Positions 13,198 through 35,942 of a DNA stretch of 64,000 nucleotides are shown piece after piece. A model generated the notes under the pieces. That model saw only the letters and a list, made by a program, of their open reading frames with translations. It was not told where the DNA came from and did no database searches. The translations under genes were made by a program, and so were the position numbers. The DNA lies in the NCBI GenBank assembly GCA_013146195.2, contig CM028382.1, forward strand, positions 53,598,430 to 53,662,429, written 5' to 3'. This stretch comes from Codonopsis lanceolata. Lineage: Eukaryota; Streptophyta; Magnoliopsida; Asterales; Campanulaceae. Each line of letters starts with the position of its first letter. Within the stretch, counting starts at the first letter, position 1.

Positions 13198-13624
13198 ATG
13201 GAGTCTTGCCGTCAGGTATCTCCGGACATGATTTTCAAAATTTTGTCTCGAACATGTTTACAAACGTTAGATTGCTCTGCAACATTAAAATTGAGGCGTC
13301 GTCGGATCAAAGTATATTTGTTTACACCAACGGTTACAGTCGAGGTTGGTACTCTCCCTATTACAAAGCAAGTGGTGGCGTTGCCAAATCCTATAATACG
13401 ATGCTTGACTGAAAATCTTGCGTTGGTTGTGCTTTCGTCCAACCCTTTGCATTACAGAATCAACAAATTTTCATATCCTACACTCAAGTAAGTGAATTAC
13501 TTTTGATTTTTTTCATACGAAATTAAGCTAGTTATTATTCTTGTGAAATATTATTTTATCAATTATATAGCCCTTGTGTAAAATCAGTATGCTCTCTTTG
13601 ATTAATGTTTATGCAATATATATA

Positions 13625-14082
<458 letters not shown>

Positions 14083-14765
14083 GTTTGAGTTTGTTCTATG
14101 AGATTGACATGAACGTATTTTTGTTTCTTTTGTTAGTTTTGACTCACTTTACTTATGATCATGTTAATATATAGCATGTTCCTTTGATTGATATCCTTGA
14201 TTAATTTGTGATTAGCTGGGGAAACCATAGTCCTACGTGTGCGATATTTGATTAGATGATTTGGGCATGGAAAGAATCGACAAATATATGTTTTAATTTG
14301 AAGAGGGGGAGTTCTCGATAAGTTGTGACCCGACAATTTGTGCGAGTGGCTCAGTTCACATGCTCACCAACAAGGATCGAGTCTTGGCTTTCGACGTAAA
14401 TTCAGGGTTATCATTTTTTCCCACTGTCGACACCAACACTTGATGATTACACACACAAGCGGCTCGTGAAGTTTAAAGGAAGGTTGGGTTTGACTTGTAG
14501 GGCACCAAACCGGTGTTTCGAGCTCTGGGTAATGAAGAAGTCTATTGGAAATCAACCCTTTTGGAAGAAGAGAGACTTGTTTTGAATCTTGAAGAAAAAT
14601 ATAAACACCCTTTTCTTGGATCTTTTTATAACTTTGGTGTGGCATTGGTGGAAGAGATGAGAGAGTGATCAGTTTTTACGATATTATGAATTGCAATCTG
14701 AATGAAGTGAAATTGGAGGATGGTTGTCCCCAATAGATTTTTCCTTTCAGGTCTGATTTTGAGCT

Positions 14766-15246
14766 TGAAAGATAACAGTAGCTAGTATTCAAAGAATCTA
14801 TCAATACACAATGCAGTGCATTCGAAGGTACATCGATCCAGAAAATAAAAAACGTAAACATCGGAAGTCTTAAGCTTATTAAAGTAGTAATAAAATAGAG
14901 ATTTATCAAACAAATTACAAGCTATGCTTGTAGATCTAGCCTCATGGCAAAAAAAGATTTCATTAAAAGAATTTATGAGTTTCTCAAACACAAAATTGAA
15001 ATCTACTAAAACAAAAAACCCTCAAACAAGACATAAAGTCTCTAGAGGAAACCCACAAACAAAAGTATAGAAAACGTGAGATTAAAAAACAAGCATTCCT
15101 AGGAACTAGAAATACAAACAGCAAGAACAACGATGTAGCTTGGGATGAAGCTGCATCCAGTTATCCAACAAAGCTCTCAAGTTGTATCTGAATATTCTCT
15201 GTGTATGTTTTGCCTCTCTACATCTGTCTCTTTTCTGCACGCCATA

Positions 15247-15306
<60 letters not shown>

Positions 15307-15550
15307 AGAAGTCCTACAATCCAAGGATGAAACACAAGCTAGACTCCAAGGAAATAAAGGATTAGGAAACAAAAGAGTTAGTTTCCATAATTAATTAAAA
15401 CACCTCTTTAACACATATTTTGTTACTAAATATATGGACTTTTTGAGAGATTTTAAGAAATGATTAAATATTGTAATTTCTTACCAAAACTTTGGGACCA
15501 AGAAAGGTTAAAAACAAAAAAAAATAAGGCACACCTATTTTACCTTTACA
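14766..15550 (-). mobile_element. Copia LTR, minus orientation (3' LTR)
   Basis: Reading the minus strand, the LTR starts TGTAAAGGTAAAATAGG at 15550, directly after a polypurine tract (AAAGGGGGAGA), and ends ATCTTTCA at 14766. An (AT)n tract (15250-15301) sits inside. Its last 450 bp is repeated in inverted orientation at 15891-16345. Confidence 0.75.
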
Positions 15551-15890
15551 ATCTCCCCCTTTGTTGAATCTTTCTGGTCAAAGTAAATGACAAGTGTTCT
15601 TTAACACAAATCAATTGTACTATCATGCATAGTTAGTATGTCTCACCCTTAATTAGTGCACTCAAATCTTATCAAATATCAAGCACAATTCAGAAAGAAT
15701 ATCAAATATCCAGACATCCCATACAATCACAGAATATCCCAATTAAAACATAACAGAACAAAATTAAACAAAATAAACCAGATTATTTGAGAGTACTCAA
15801 AACTGTCACATAATGTCACAAAATGAAACAAACAGAATCAAACAGATTCTGATTTGTCATCATCAACAACATCAACACCTTCAGTCCCTT
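15551..15890 (-). mobile_element. 3' internal end of the copia element with polypurine tract
   Basis: On the minus strand the last codons of a polyprotein can be read (EGTEGVDVVDDDKSESV, then stop, about 15900-15843). About 280 bp of 3' UTR follows, then the polypurine tract at 15552-15562. This is typical of SIRE/Maximus-like copia 3' ends. Confidence 0.6.
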
Positions 15891-16345
15891 CAACATCAGA
15901 GAATACTCAGATACAACTTGAGTGCTTTGCTGCTTTGTTGGATAACTGGATGCAACTTCATCTCAAGCTACATCACTGTTCTTGTTGTTTGCATTCCTAG
16001 TTCCTAGGAAGCTTATTTTTTAATCCCACGTTTTCTATACTCTTGTTTGTGGGTTTCCTCTACAGACTTTATGTCTTGTTAGAGGGTTTTTTGTTTTAGT
16101 AGATTTCAATTTTGTGTTTGAGAAACTCATAAATTCTTTTAATGAAATCTTTTTTGGCCATGAGACTGGATCTAAAAGCATAGCTTGTAGATTGTTTGAT
16201 AAATCTCTGTTTTATTACTGCTTTAATAAACTTAAAACTTCCGCTGTTTACGTTTTTGATTTTCTGATTGATGCACCTCCGGATGAAGCTGTATGACAAG
16301 CTGCATCGACAGATTCTTTGAATCCTAGCTACTGTTGATCTTTCA
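15891..16345 (+). mobile_element. Partial copia LTR, plus orientation (5' LTR, truncated)
   Basis: From cagagaatactcagatacaa to ATCTTTCA this is the same LTR family as 14766-15550 but on the opposite strand, lacking its first ~300 bp. It is followed at 16348 by a degenerate primer site and then gag, so it acts as a 5' LTR. Confidence 0.75.
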
Positions 16346-16347
16346 AT

Positions 16348-16359
16348 TAGTATCAGAGC
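16348..16359 (+). promoter_or_regulatory. Degenerate tRNA-Met primer-binding site
   Basis: TAGTATCAGAGC differs by one base from the usual TGGTATCAGAGC complement of initiator tRNA-Met. It lies 2 bp after the LTR end. Confidence 0.8.
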
Positions 16360-16399
16360 CTCCTCTTGACGACACTAAGAGAAGATTCTGGTTGTAGCC

Positions 16400-16692
16400 A
16401 TGATGGATTCTCAATATGAGAATGTTATTCGACCTCCTACCTTGACTAATGTGAATTATTCAATTTAGAAAGTTAAGATGCGTATCTTCATCAAATCAAT
16501 TGATGACAGAGTGTGGCTTGCTATTCTGAATGGTTGGATTTCACCTAAGACCACTGACAATGATGGTGATATAAAAATCACTAAAGAAATAGAATGGTCC
16601 ACTGAAGATAGAACCACAACCTCTTTTAATTCCAAGGCTCTCTCTGCTATATACAAAGCTTTAGATGCCAACATCTTGTTGGAATATGCTTC
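16400..16692 (+). pseudogene. Copia gag N-terminal relic
   Basis: ATG at 16400 opens MMDSQYENVIRPPTLTNVNY. A TAG stands where a Trp is expected (NYSxWK). The frame then continues VKMRIFIKSIDDRVWLAI, NGWISP and ALSAIYKALDANI, as in the N-terminal Gag of SIRE-type copia elements (capsid protein packaging the element RNA). It is cut off at 16693 by the next copia LTR. Confidence 0.75.
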
Positions 16693-16693
16693 T

Positions 16694-18638
16694 TGATAAT
16701 TTACTTATCACCTTGTATATTCTATATATGTTGATTTGTTTGTTCCTATTACAGTGAGTCATCACTAGTGGCTAAAAGGTCTGCGTACCGGTTATCGTGG
16801 CAACTCGTGTGACATCACATAGGTCTTAGATTAGGTGCAACCTGATCGAGTCCTACCTTCCTACATGATGATCAAACAGACCAGCACTTCATATGCACTA
16901 AGCACCGGCAGACTTGCAGTAATGTCGAAAGTCTTCAGTAGACTCGTCACCAGCAGACTTGTCATAAGAAGATCAGAACATCTTGAAGACTCACCACCGG
17001 CAGACATGGTACAAGTTGATTGTTCGCATCAGCAGACATCAGTTCTCCTGAAACAGAAGACTTGCTCCACTGGCCCGAACATCCTACTGGCAGACCTGAT
17101 TCTGCACGTGCTACAGAGAAAAGACTAAAGTAGTTCAAATCAAGAAAAATATGTTCAAGCCTCATAAAGCCTGACATAGTTAAAGCTACAAGACTTTCTC
17201 TCACTCAAATGGTCTGATAAAGTCAAAAGAAGCTACTTTATTGGATAGACCACCTAACAGTGCATCAGACATCAGACCTACTTTTCAGAGACTTATCAAT
17301 ACATTGACAGACAACAAGTTCCAAGATCTACAGGACTAAATCTTTACCCAAACAGTCAAAGATCTTGTGGACAAAAATCTCTATCCGATAGACTTCAACA
17401 ACTATATCTCTAAACGGATAGAAACATCAATCTTCATCTCTCAACGATCACATTGACTCCAGTCTATATAAAGAATCCTTTCTCTTCCCTAAACAGAGTG
17501 ACATACAGTGATATACATAGAGACACACAGAGCGAAGTCGAAAACAAGGACTCACTCAAGAGCTTCAAAGAAATAAAGAGATCTACAATGAGATTGTCCT
17601 CACCAACGCATCTCAGATTTCGACAAAAGATCGCAGTGAATCTATCCAGATCTTAGCAAGACACTCTCAGTGGATTGCTAGAAAGAAAAGCTTGGAGAAA
17701 AAAAGAATGATTAGAAACTTCAATAGACAGAGATCAAAGTCTTGATCAAGAACCATGTTCTTGATTTGAGTTCTTCACTCTTCTTCGAAGAACTCAACCT
17801 TTAGTCAAAGCTTCAGAACTCCATTTCTATTGCTAAAGGTCAAGCTCTCGGATCGATCTGAAGATTGATGTTAGAAAATGTCCAAAGAAAATTAAGAGCT
17901 GTCTGTAGATATTGCATTCATATCTCAGATTTGTATTCCTATACAAATGCAGTCGATTGTGCAATAATCAATCATCATGGAAGGCGGAGTGCTCTGCACT
18001 CAATCGTTCAGATATTTCTTATCTGAACGACCTTGAAAATTCTCTCCTCATATTAGTTTCTCGTTTTGGTCTTCTATTGCCCTCTTTGCTTAAGGATTCA
18101 TTTATGAATAATTAAGCAAAGATTAAGGCTTGGAAGGACGAGGACAAAAACTTTACATAGAATATTTAGGCTGATGTAATCTGTAATTTATCTTTGAATA
18201 AATTCTGATGTTCTTTCAAATAATTTATTCCCCAGTCTTTATATCTCTATGAGCTTTTATAAATTGATTTATCTTTAGAAAAGTTATTCTTTAATTGATC
18301 TCCTTGAAACTGCATTTGAAAGAAGTATTAAGTGTGCTGTTGTTCTGATATATTCGTGTACAATCACTTAAGACTTCTCAAAATCTAAGCCTCTCTATTT
18401 CCGTTGCTTAAACTCTTTCTATCAAGCTTTCGTTTTAACTGGCAGTTGATCGGCAGAGTTGATACTTCAGCTTAGAGCAAGTCTTCCGTTAGCATCTACC
18501 GGCAGACATGCTCAATAAGTTAAACTGAAGATGCTATTAAATCTACGCTTTACATGTATTCAAAAGAAAAGTTTTTAAAATGGCATCATAGGCTATTCAC
18601 CCCCCTCTAGCCTATTTGAGCATAATTATGAACCAACA
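16694..18638 (+). mobile_element. Copia LTR (about 1.95 kb) inserted in the gag relic
   Basis: It starts TGATAATTTAC and ends AACCAACA, followed by a tRNA-Met primer site. It shares the words 'GTGGCTAA...CTGCGTACC', CCGGCAGAC and 'CTATTCA-CCCCCCTCTAGC' with the solo LTR at 55853-57133, so it belongs to the same family. Repeated ccggcagact/agacttgt words are frequent inside. The exact left end is inferred from that copy and could be off by a few bases. Confidence 0.7.
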
Positions 18639-18640
18639 AT

Positions 18641-18652
18641 TGGTATCAGAGC
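18641..18652 (+). promoter_or_regulatory. tRNA-Met primer-binding site
   Basis: TGGTATCAGAGC matches the 3' end complement of initiator tRNA-Met exactly and lies 2 bp after the LTR, as in copia elements. Confidence 0.9.
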
Positions 18653-20274
18653 CTGACTCTTCAAGCTATATGCCAGGACTAACCTCCTGAGAGTTTGATC
18701 CTCGAATGCTCACTCCAAATGCATGCCAAAAGAAAATTTGTTTTATCTTTAAAAACTTTTGACAAGGATTTCATTTTGAGATAAATTTTTGAAAAATTAT
18801 TTTGTTTTCAAAATTTTATGAGATAGAAAATTACCATGATGAGTGTGGAATAATTATTCATGTGACAGATATATATATCAATTGACACTATGAATAACTA
18901 TTCCCAGATGAAAAACACTCGGATGGATGCATCAATTAAAATGATTTCTGATTCAAGTTCTCTTGACATAAGGCTAACGATTGAAATCATTCCAACACAT
19001 TTTCGAGAGAAAATTTTCTTTAAGTTAAAAAATTCTGGAGCTTTACTGTGAAAGAATTTTAAAATGATTCCTATCTACTTTCTTGAAAAAGGTTAAGAGT
19101 CAAAAACTTCATATCATGAAACATTGATTGATCCCTATGTTATATGATATTTAGTTTCTGAGAACTTGGCCTATATTTCAAAGAATTAGTTGAATCTAAG
19201 AAAATATGAATCAAAGATCTTACAAGTTGTTGCAAAGGAAGTCTACTCTTTAGGCAACATCTACTACATACTTATCAGCTCCGATTCAAAAAGGGCATCT
19301 TCTGAAGAACATCTACCTCGATCCAAAGATGACTGTCAAAAAGGTACATCCATTGTCTTGTGCTCTTTCTTAAAATCTTTTTCCTTGCACAAAAAGACCA
19401 AGGGAGAATGAGAAACTCAAGATCTAATCTTTCTTTTTCTCACGGATCTTCTTGAAATACTTGTTCCAGTATCTAGATTTTTCTAGAGCTTTCTAAAGCT
19501 CATAAAGTGTTGCTAATGCTCTTCTTGATTTTTATTCAAGAATACATATTCTCTCAAGATCAACAAGGATACTTTATTATCACTCTACCAGCATTAAATG
19601 CTTTGCTTGACTGAAAGTACAAGACTCTATTCACTTGATTCAGTCAAATCTTCTTCTTTCTGGATTATGATATATGACTGATTTTCGCTTATGATTCCTT
19701 GTTAATCATGATCATGAATATATCATCTCTGCATAGCCTTATATTTGCTTGCTCTGTTTTTATATGTTCTTTCCTAGCAAATATAAAGCTTGAGTAATTT
19801 ACCTATCATACTTTGCTTCTTGTTTCCTTTCATTTCCATTAAAGTATGATCTATATTACTCATTTGGTTTGATGCTTTCTTATCAAAGAAAATTTTGTTT
19901 CTTTTGATCTGCTTTATCTGTGTCATCATCAAACCATCTTCTTTGACGAACTCTCTTGTTGCTCTGTACTTCATAAGCTCAGTTCTATGTGCTGACTTAT
20001 AGGAGTTTCCACCTTAGTAGATAATGTGCAAACTACATGAGGTATTTTTGCAAACTCTACAAAGGTTGATGTAAAGCTTTTGAAATTGACTATTTCTTAA
20101 AAGCTAACGACAAATTTCATAGAACGATTCAACATGACTAACTTAATACCTTTTATCACTCCAATAGAAAAAAGATGTATCCTGAAATCTTAATTTATTG
20201 TACATTTAGATATATTATTTCACTTTCAAATATCTTATCCTTGTTGTCCTAAGTACCTCTTTGTAGTCTCTACG
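18653..20274 (+). mobile_element. Decayed internal region of the copia element
   Basis: Sequence after the primer site carries no recognisable gag or pol. The short ORFs here look like chance. The element is lost beyond the solo LTR at 20280; no matching 3' LTR is visible before the transporter gene. Confidence 0.5.
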
Positions 20275-20279
20275 TACAA

Positions 20280-22586
20280 TGTAACGCTCCAAACTCGGTA
20301 CCGACACCGCAGTCCCACAATTTGGCCACATCACAATTACTAAATACTAAACAACAACATATCCAAAATAAAACATTTCAATTTTCTAACTAAAATACAT
20401 TACTCTATGTTACAAATCCCAAGATGTAATTAACACCACTAATTCCAAACAATAATTGTTCATTTAAAATAACCGTCAAAGCTAAGGATTTATTCTTGCA
20501 CGAGTTACCCTTCACATGGTCCACCCGAGCCCAAAAGGATCTCAAAAGTTACTTACGACCTGAAGAAAAGTAGAAAAGGGTGAGCGAACAATGCCCAACA
20601 AGTTCATATACAACCCTCCGGTTTCTAAGGAGGAGTTGACCACAAAAATTATATTTCGCCAAAAAGTCAAATAGTCTTAACAAGACCAAAAATTGCATCA
20701 TTCAGATGTAGAGATTATAAAACCAAATACAAATGTAAATCAGGAATTCCAAGTGAAAGATAAGGCTCAAAACAAATATGAGATATTCAATTGCCGCCAA
20801 CCGTCCCATTCCAGTTGGAAACAAAGAACACCGTAGATTCCATGATCACTTAAGTGGTCAATTCGACTTGACTAACTGCCCCAATGGGCCTGATACCCAA
20901 CGGGCCTAAACCCGCAACGGGCCGGAAGGTATATCCGGATAACCTCACCACATGTCCAGTGGTGTCAAATAATTCAAAGTTCACAAATGTTACATATTTC
21001 ACGTAACAACTTATTTTACTTAGTGATCACGAATGAGTTCCAAATAAAGCCAAACGTCCAAAAATATATGTAATCCATTTTTCCAACGGATTGATATTTC
21101 AAGAAGTCAAACATGAGTTACAAAAGTTTCAAAATTCGAATTATGAACAAAATAGGTTCGACGGAGTTCAAAGCAAATATCGGCGAATGCCGAACATGAG
21201 TTTACAAAGAAAGTGTTAAGCCAATAAAGTTATAACGGAAACCTACCGAATAAAATATGATGATCAAATAACTTTAAAGAAGTATAATCCCTTACCTTGC
21301 TATCTTGTAAGTAACGAAACACAATCATCAAACCTCGAACGAAGCGTTAACTCCTCTTGCCCGAATCTAAAAATTCAATATCAAAGCTAAATTACTTTAC
21401 CAAACATTTTAATAGTATCTAAGTAATTAACTAAATTTTAATAAATAAACCTTATTTTACATAACAGTACACCATCTCTCCCTTTTTTTCTTTCTTTTCT
21501 TCTTTTGTTTACTTTCTCTTCACCTGTCACATCCATTACTCAAAATTTGACTTGGCTTATTTAACAACAACCATTCACCGATTATTAATCCAATACAATT
21601 TTATACTCTTTATTTCCCTCACCAACTCCTTCTCTCTAAGTCAACATCACCTACCAACACTATTCTTATTATTTTCTTCCTTTGAGACTTCAGTTTATTT
21701 CCTCCAATACACCCACATGCTCTCTCTTCTCCTCTTTTTTTTTACCACCCCCGAATATACATACCCCCTCTCCAACCTTACCCAGCGACACACACACCGA
21801 AACACCACAACCCCCACGCACATATACCTACAAATCGCCCTCACCACTCACTCAAAATCCCAAGGAACTCAACCCAGCAACCCACTTGTTAGAAGGACCA
21901 ACTAATCTGAAATTCAAAGAGGAGGAATCAACGTCCTACCTTAAAGCAAGGACTCTCGACCTCGTCTGCCGGAGGTTCGGTGTGCCGCCGGTTCCTTTCA
22001 CTCCAAGACTTCGCCACCGATTTCCCTTGTGCACCCGAGTTTATATGCGTCGTCGGTTCCGCCCACTTTGCGACTTTGCCAAAAGACTCCCGTCGTGACG
22101 TCCGTCTCTCAACCTCTCTCACACTGTGTTCTTACTCTTGTGAATGATTCAGCTGAGGGAAATCGCCCCCCCTTAAATAGTCATCGAAAACAACCCTTGA
22201 GTTCCCACCATAAGTGTTGTTTTTATCATCATCATTATTATTAGCATTATTGTTATCATTATTATTATCATTATTATTATCATTATTATTGTTATTATTA
22301 TTATCATTATTATTGTTATTAGTATTATCATTATTATTATCATTATTATTGTTGTTATTATTATCATTATTATTATCATTATTATTGTTATTATTATTAT
22401 TGGACCATCAATTTGGCTCAAGCCCGATCACAAATAAATAACCCAAACGTGTACCAAAACTAAGTGGGCTTGCTATTAAATTAAAATATGTCCAATTAAC
22501 TATTTTATTCAAATTATGACAAACCATAAATATCAGCCCAAGTACATTTACTTCAAAATAATACAATCAAAAATTGGGATATTACA
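20280..22586. mobile_element. Solo LTR, 2.3 kb, TSD TACAA
   Basis: It begins TGTAACGCTCC, ends TTGGGATATTACA, and is flanked by the perfect 5-bp duplication TACAA (20275-20279 and 22587-22591). This TGTAAC...RTTACA type is common among plant LTR retrotransposons. There is no internal region, so it arose by LTR-LTR recombination. A (TTATTATCA)n-type microsatellite occupies 22223-22400. Pyrimidine-rich stretches (21475-21800) have no coding signal. Confidence 0.85.
22223..22400. repeat. ATT/ATC microsatellite
   Basis: Long run of TTATTATCATTATTATCA-like units inside the solo LTR. It creates spurious low-complexity ORFs on both strands. Confidence 0.95.
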
Positions 22587-22753
22587 TACAAGGTCGAAAA
22601 ATCATTGTTGCCTTCATCACTAAAACCTCTTTTTTCTGTAATTATCTACTATGTGGATATTAAAGAACAGTCACATAAAGACAGCTAGTTTTTTTGAAAT
22701 CGTGTCTTATTTATTGACGATTACTGAATATAAATACAGAAAATAGCTTGGAA

Positions 22754-32684
<9,931 letters not shown>

Positions 32685-32933
32685 CCGATCCCTCTCTCTT
32701 GGAAAGAGGAGAAGAAGAAGATGATGACTAATATGTTCAGTTGGACTTCCTTAAGGAGGGAGTGGGCAACTTTTTTTGACCCCACGGATATTATACTACG
32801 GCCAAGTTTGACTTGCCACATAATACCCATCCCGGGGTCTGGGCAAATGATTGATTGAAATTCATCTATTGGGTTTGGGTCCATATAGTGTTATAGTAAT
32901 ATTTTTGAAGCTATAACAGTAATGTAAAAAAAA

Positions 32934-33995
32934 ATTGGGAGATAACCGAGCCGGCCTACTTTTCACAATTTCTAACCTTTAAAGTCCTTCATATTTTAAT
33001 CCAACTTGTAAAATACATTTTTGAGGCTAAAAGACGAGTATAACTTTAATAAAATTGGATTAGGCACGCTACTTCGCAATTTCAAGTAGATGTATCGCAA
33101 TTCTAATTTATGCATCGAAAGTCTAATTTTTGCATAGGATTTACTGATTCCAAAACGTGCATCGTAAATCCAAAATTGTGCATCGGGATCTCTTTATAGG
33201 GTGTCAAGTTGGTGTATCACAAATCCAAAAATTTGCATAGAGATTTACTAATTTCAAATTGTGCATCGTAAATCCAAAATTATGTATCGAGATTTCTGTA
33301 TAGGGGGTCCAGTTGGTGCATAACAAATTCAGAAATTTGCATCGAGATTTACTAGTAGCTACATCGCGAATCAAATCGATGCATCGCCTAGCAACAGTGA
33401 CTAGCAGTCCATGTACAAAGCAAATGCAAGCCACTGACCAAATTAGGCAAATTTTGCACATCGGTAGTCCCACCGTTGGATGTCGTTAAGGCTACTCCGT
33501 TAATGATAATTTTTTAAGGATAAACCTATCTTTTCCACCTTCTCCTCCTTCAGTCTTCTTCAACCTCGCGCCCCCTATATACTTCTATATTCTACGTCTT
33601 CTTTAAACTCCTTTTAAAGCCGGAGGCCTAGGCAAAGGAAGGATCTGGCCTACGAAACTATTGGAATCGTCTTGACTAAGATCAATTTTTCCATCCTTGA
33701 ATTCTATCGACTTGAATCTAAAAAGGGAGGCTTTGACTTCCTGCACAGTCCCCCTCTTCAAAGCACTTCAAAGCCTTTCATTTTTCAGAAGAACTCTAAG
33801 AGGATGAATCCGCTTCTTTTATTATGGGCACCTTTAGAGTTCTGGGTCTGGTGTGAATTGGAATCTACCGTGTCTTCAACGAACGGGGGTATTTAAGGAA
33901 GAATTTTAATAAAGTGGATTTATACGGTTAAAAAAAAGGTAATTAAGGAGTTAAATATTTGAGAAAGTAGACTGACCTGCAATTTATCCATTTTT
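32934..33995. repeat. Tandem-motif repeat family (copy d) upstream of the transporter gene
   Basis: Left end 'gagataaccgagccggccta', then cttttcacaatttc and atacatttttgaggc, parallels the block at 51960-52075. The body (33065-33380) repeats 'ttgtgcatcgtaaatccaaa' and related units, 30-45 bp each, about nine times. The right end is near 'gtagactgacctgcaattta' (33960-33985). It starts about 250 bp from the transporter ATG, so it is in or next to the promoter. Confidence 0.5.
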
Positions 33996-34289
33996 CTGTA
34001 CTTGACCTAGTATAAGTGTATAACAATCTGTTTTGCTTCGTGAAAAACAAATTTAAAAACAAATAAATTATGGTGGATGGCCTAGGAGTTAGCCATAGCC
34101 GGTTAAAAAAAGATGGCTCCAATTGATTTGTCCGGTTCATCCTAAAAAAAATTAACATCTTCGTTAAGTTATGTCAGACTTCACAAATGCCAAGACTGAA
34201 TCTCAAAAATGCTAAAAACAAAAAAAATTGACACATGAAAGGGATGCCTGCCTAGGCAGCCGGCCCCATAGAGATGTAAAACTTTTAGG

Positions 34290-34592
34290 TGCCGTTTGAT
34301 AGCTGCGATTAAGGTCAGATAGGATTAATAAGTCGAGTTGTATGATGTTTGGTACGCAATAGGTGGTCGGGACTAATATCACGAGTTATCCAGATAAAGT
34401 CATTATCCCCTCACTATTAATACCATGGGGGAGGGTGGTATTATTAGCACCCTCACTAAAAAAAATTGGGATTAACATTTGTAATCTCAAAACTACCCCC
34501 GATATACAAGTGAGGGTTAATAGCGAGGACACTAATAATACTTGGATTAATAATACTGCTTATTCTTATCCGATCACCAAACAAGCTCTTAG
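34290..34592. mobile_element. MITE, about 300 bp
   Basis: The ends AGGTGCCGTTTGATAGC and CACCAAACAAGCTCTTAG are imperfect inverted copies. 'aggattaataagtcgagttg' near the left pairs with 'ggattaataatactgcttat' near the right. A second partial copy lies at 31500-31665. Superfamily not assigned. Confidence 0.6.
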
Positions 34593-35105
34593 TTTTATTT
34601 TTAATTTTTCAATTTTCCGTTAGGTTCTGTTAATTTCTTTAGTTTTAGTTCCATTAAGTTTGGTAGTGATTTTATCTTGCGATTCAGTTTTAGCCATTGT
34701 GAAGTCTTTTATCTTGCGATTTAGCTTTTGCCATTGTAAAGTCTGACAAAGGGGTATCAAGTCTGTTGATTTTTTGAAGGAGTGGTCGACCACAATAGGT
34801 GAACTCTCTTCTTAACCAACTGGTTTACTTGGCCTGCCACTACCATGGCTAGACAATTGCCTTGGCCACCCACCAAAATTTTATTTTTTTTCATTTTCAC
34901 ATTGTGTCCTGTTAAGCTGCTAGCCTTTTTTTCTTGCGATTCGATCATTCCTTTGTAAACTTTGACGGAGGGCTAACAGAGGTCATCCATTCCTCAACAA
35001 ACTTTAATTTTCCCACCATAAAATTGTCATTTCTCATTTTTTTTGAAATTGTGCAAAGGGCAATATAGTCAAAACTCTTTAAAAGTTGCTACATTTAGCA
35101 TATTA
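34593..35105. other. Intergenic DNA left of the gypsy element
   Basis: Contains an imperfect local repeat ('attttatcttgcgatt' at about 34670 and 34710, each followed by ttagcc/gccattgt-aagtct). No gene seen. Confidence 0.4.
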
Positions 35106-35215
35106 TAAGTGCTACATTTTGTAATAATTGAATAAAAAGTAAGATGTATATAAAGAGAAAACGGATGAAGGCAAAGAAAGAAAAAAGTAAAAAACCAAAA
35201 ACTAAAGTCATAAAC
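35106..35215. repeat. 110-bp flanking direct repeat, left copy
   Basis: From taagtgctacattttgtaat to aaagtcataaac. It is repeated in the same orientation at 48157-48266 with two mismatches, both in gaaaac(gg/ca)atg. It ends exactly where the 5' LTR begins. The right copy continues into different host DNA (cttgcttggag), so this is a duplication of the target, not part of the element. Confidence 0.92.
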
Positions 35216-35860
35216 TGAACTGCCCGGCCCAATAGGCCCGAACCATAAGTCACATGCCAAGCATTTGGATTTTAACCGAGCAAGCGAGCAAAACCCTTAT
35301 CCGAGCAAGCGAGTCATCGCCTTGGCCTTTAGCAGATGAATTGCCTGCGAGCTGGGGGCTTAACCAATGAGCGGGACTTACAATGCTCGCAAGCCCCAGA
35401 TGCAAACAGTTGAGGACAGTTATGTCCGAGCAAGATTAAGTTGCAGTTTTGGACAGTTATGTCCGGAAAACTCTCCATTTAAACCGTTATCATTAATGGG
35501 CCAATTAATGTGCCCGTCATTGAAGGTCACGATCATTCATGGGTAGTTATTAACCATTATGGGCGGTTATTAACAGTTGCTAGCAGTAACGTCCTCCGGC
35601 AGGTATAAAAACCTAGGGAAATGAAGGAGAATGGTACGCGCAATCATATTCTCTAGCTGAAACTCTACTAAATTGTTTCCTCATTTGGTGAATCTTGTAC
35701 TGATTCTTACGCCAGAGGGCCTTTGCAGGGAGTGCCCCTGCCTAGTTCATGGTTGTTCATTCTTATTGCAGAGTTGGGCTTTGAGGATTTAGGGACACGT
35801 TGAAAGCCAGGTGTTCAGATTGGGCTTCTGCAGTGCATCCGAAATATTTTAGACGCATCA
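35216..35860 (+). mobile_element. 5' LTR of the Tat element
   Basis: TGAACTGCCCGG to GACGCATCA, 645 bp. U3 carries repeated CGAGCAAGCGAG words and GGTTATTAAC-type motifs (35543-35582). The same LTR lies inverted at 46791-47424. Confidence 0.92.
35604..35610 (+). promoter_or_regulatory. LTR TATA box
   Basis: GGTATAAAAACC about 255 bp before the LTR end; likely promoter of the genomic RNA. The inverted LTR keeps the same box (minus strand, about 47037-47043). Confidence 0.75.
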
Positions 35861-35862
35861 GT

Positions 35863-35880
35863 TGGTTCCATTGCCGGGAA
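35863..35880 (+). promoter_or_regulatory. Primer-binding site, tRNA-Asp-like
   Basis: TGGTTCCATTGCCGGGAA, 2 bp after the LTR. It is a variant of TGGCGCCGTTGCCGGGGA, the complement of plant tRNA-Asp used by Athila/Tat elements. Confidence 0.75.
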
Positions 35881-35942
35881 ACGAAAGTTTTACGGTAATA
35901 GGTTTGGTGAATTTGATAGTTGTTCTCTTTGAAGCTTTGTCA

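Noticed and set aside
21552..22122. Overlapping frames of 64-138 codons in the solo LTR
   Set aside because: Open on both strands because of pyrimidine-rich U3/R sequence; no family resemblance.
22173..22441. Open frames rich in Ile/Met and Leu/Ser on both strands
   Set aside because: They are translations of the ATT/ATC microsatellite.
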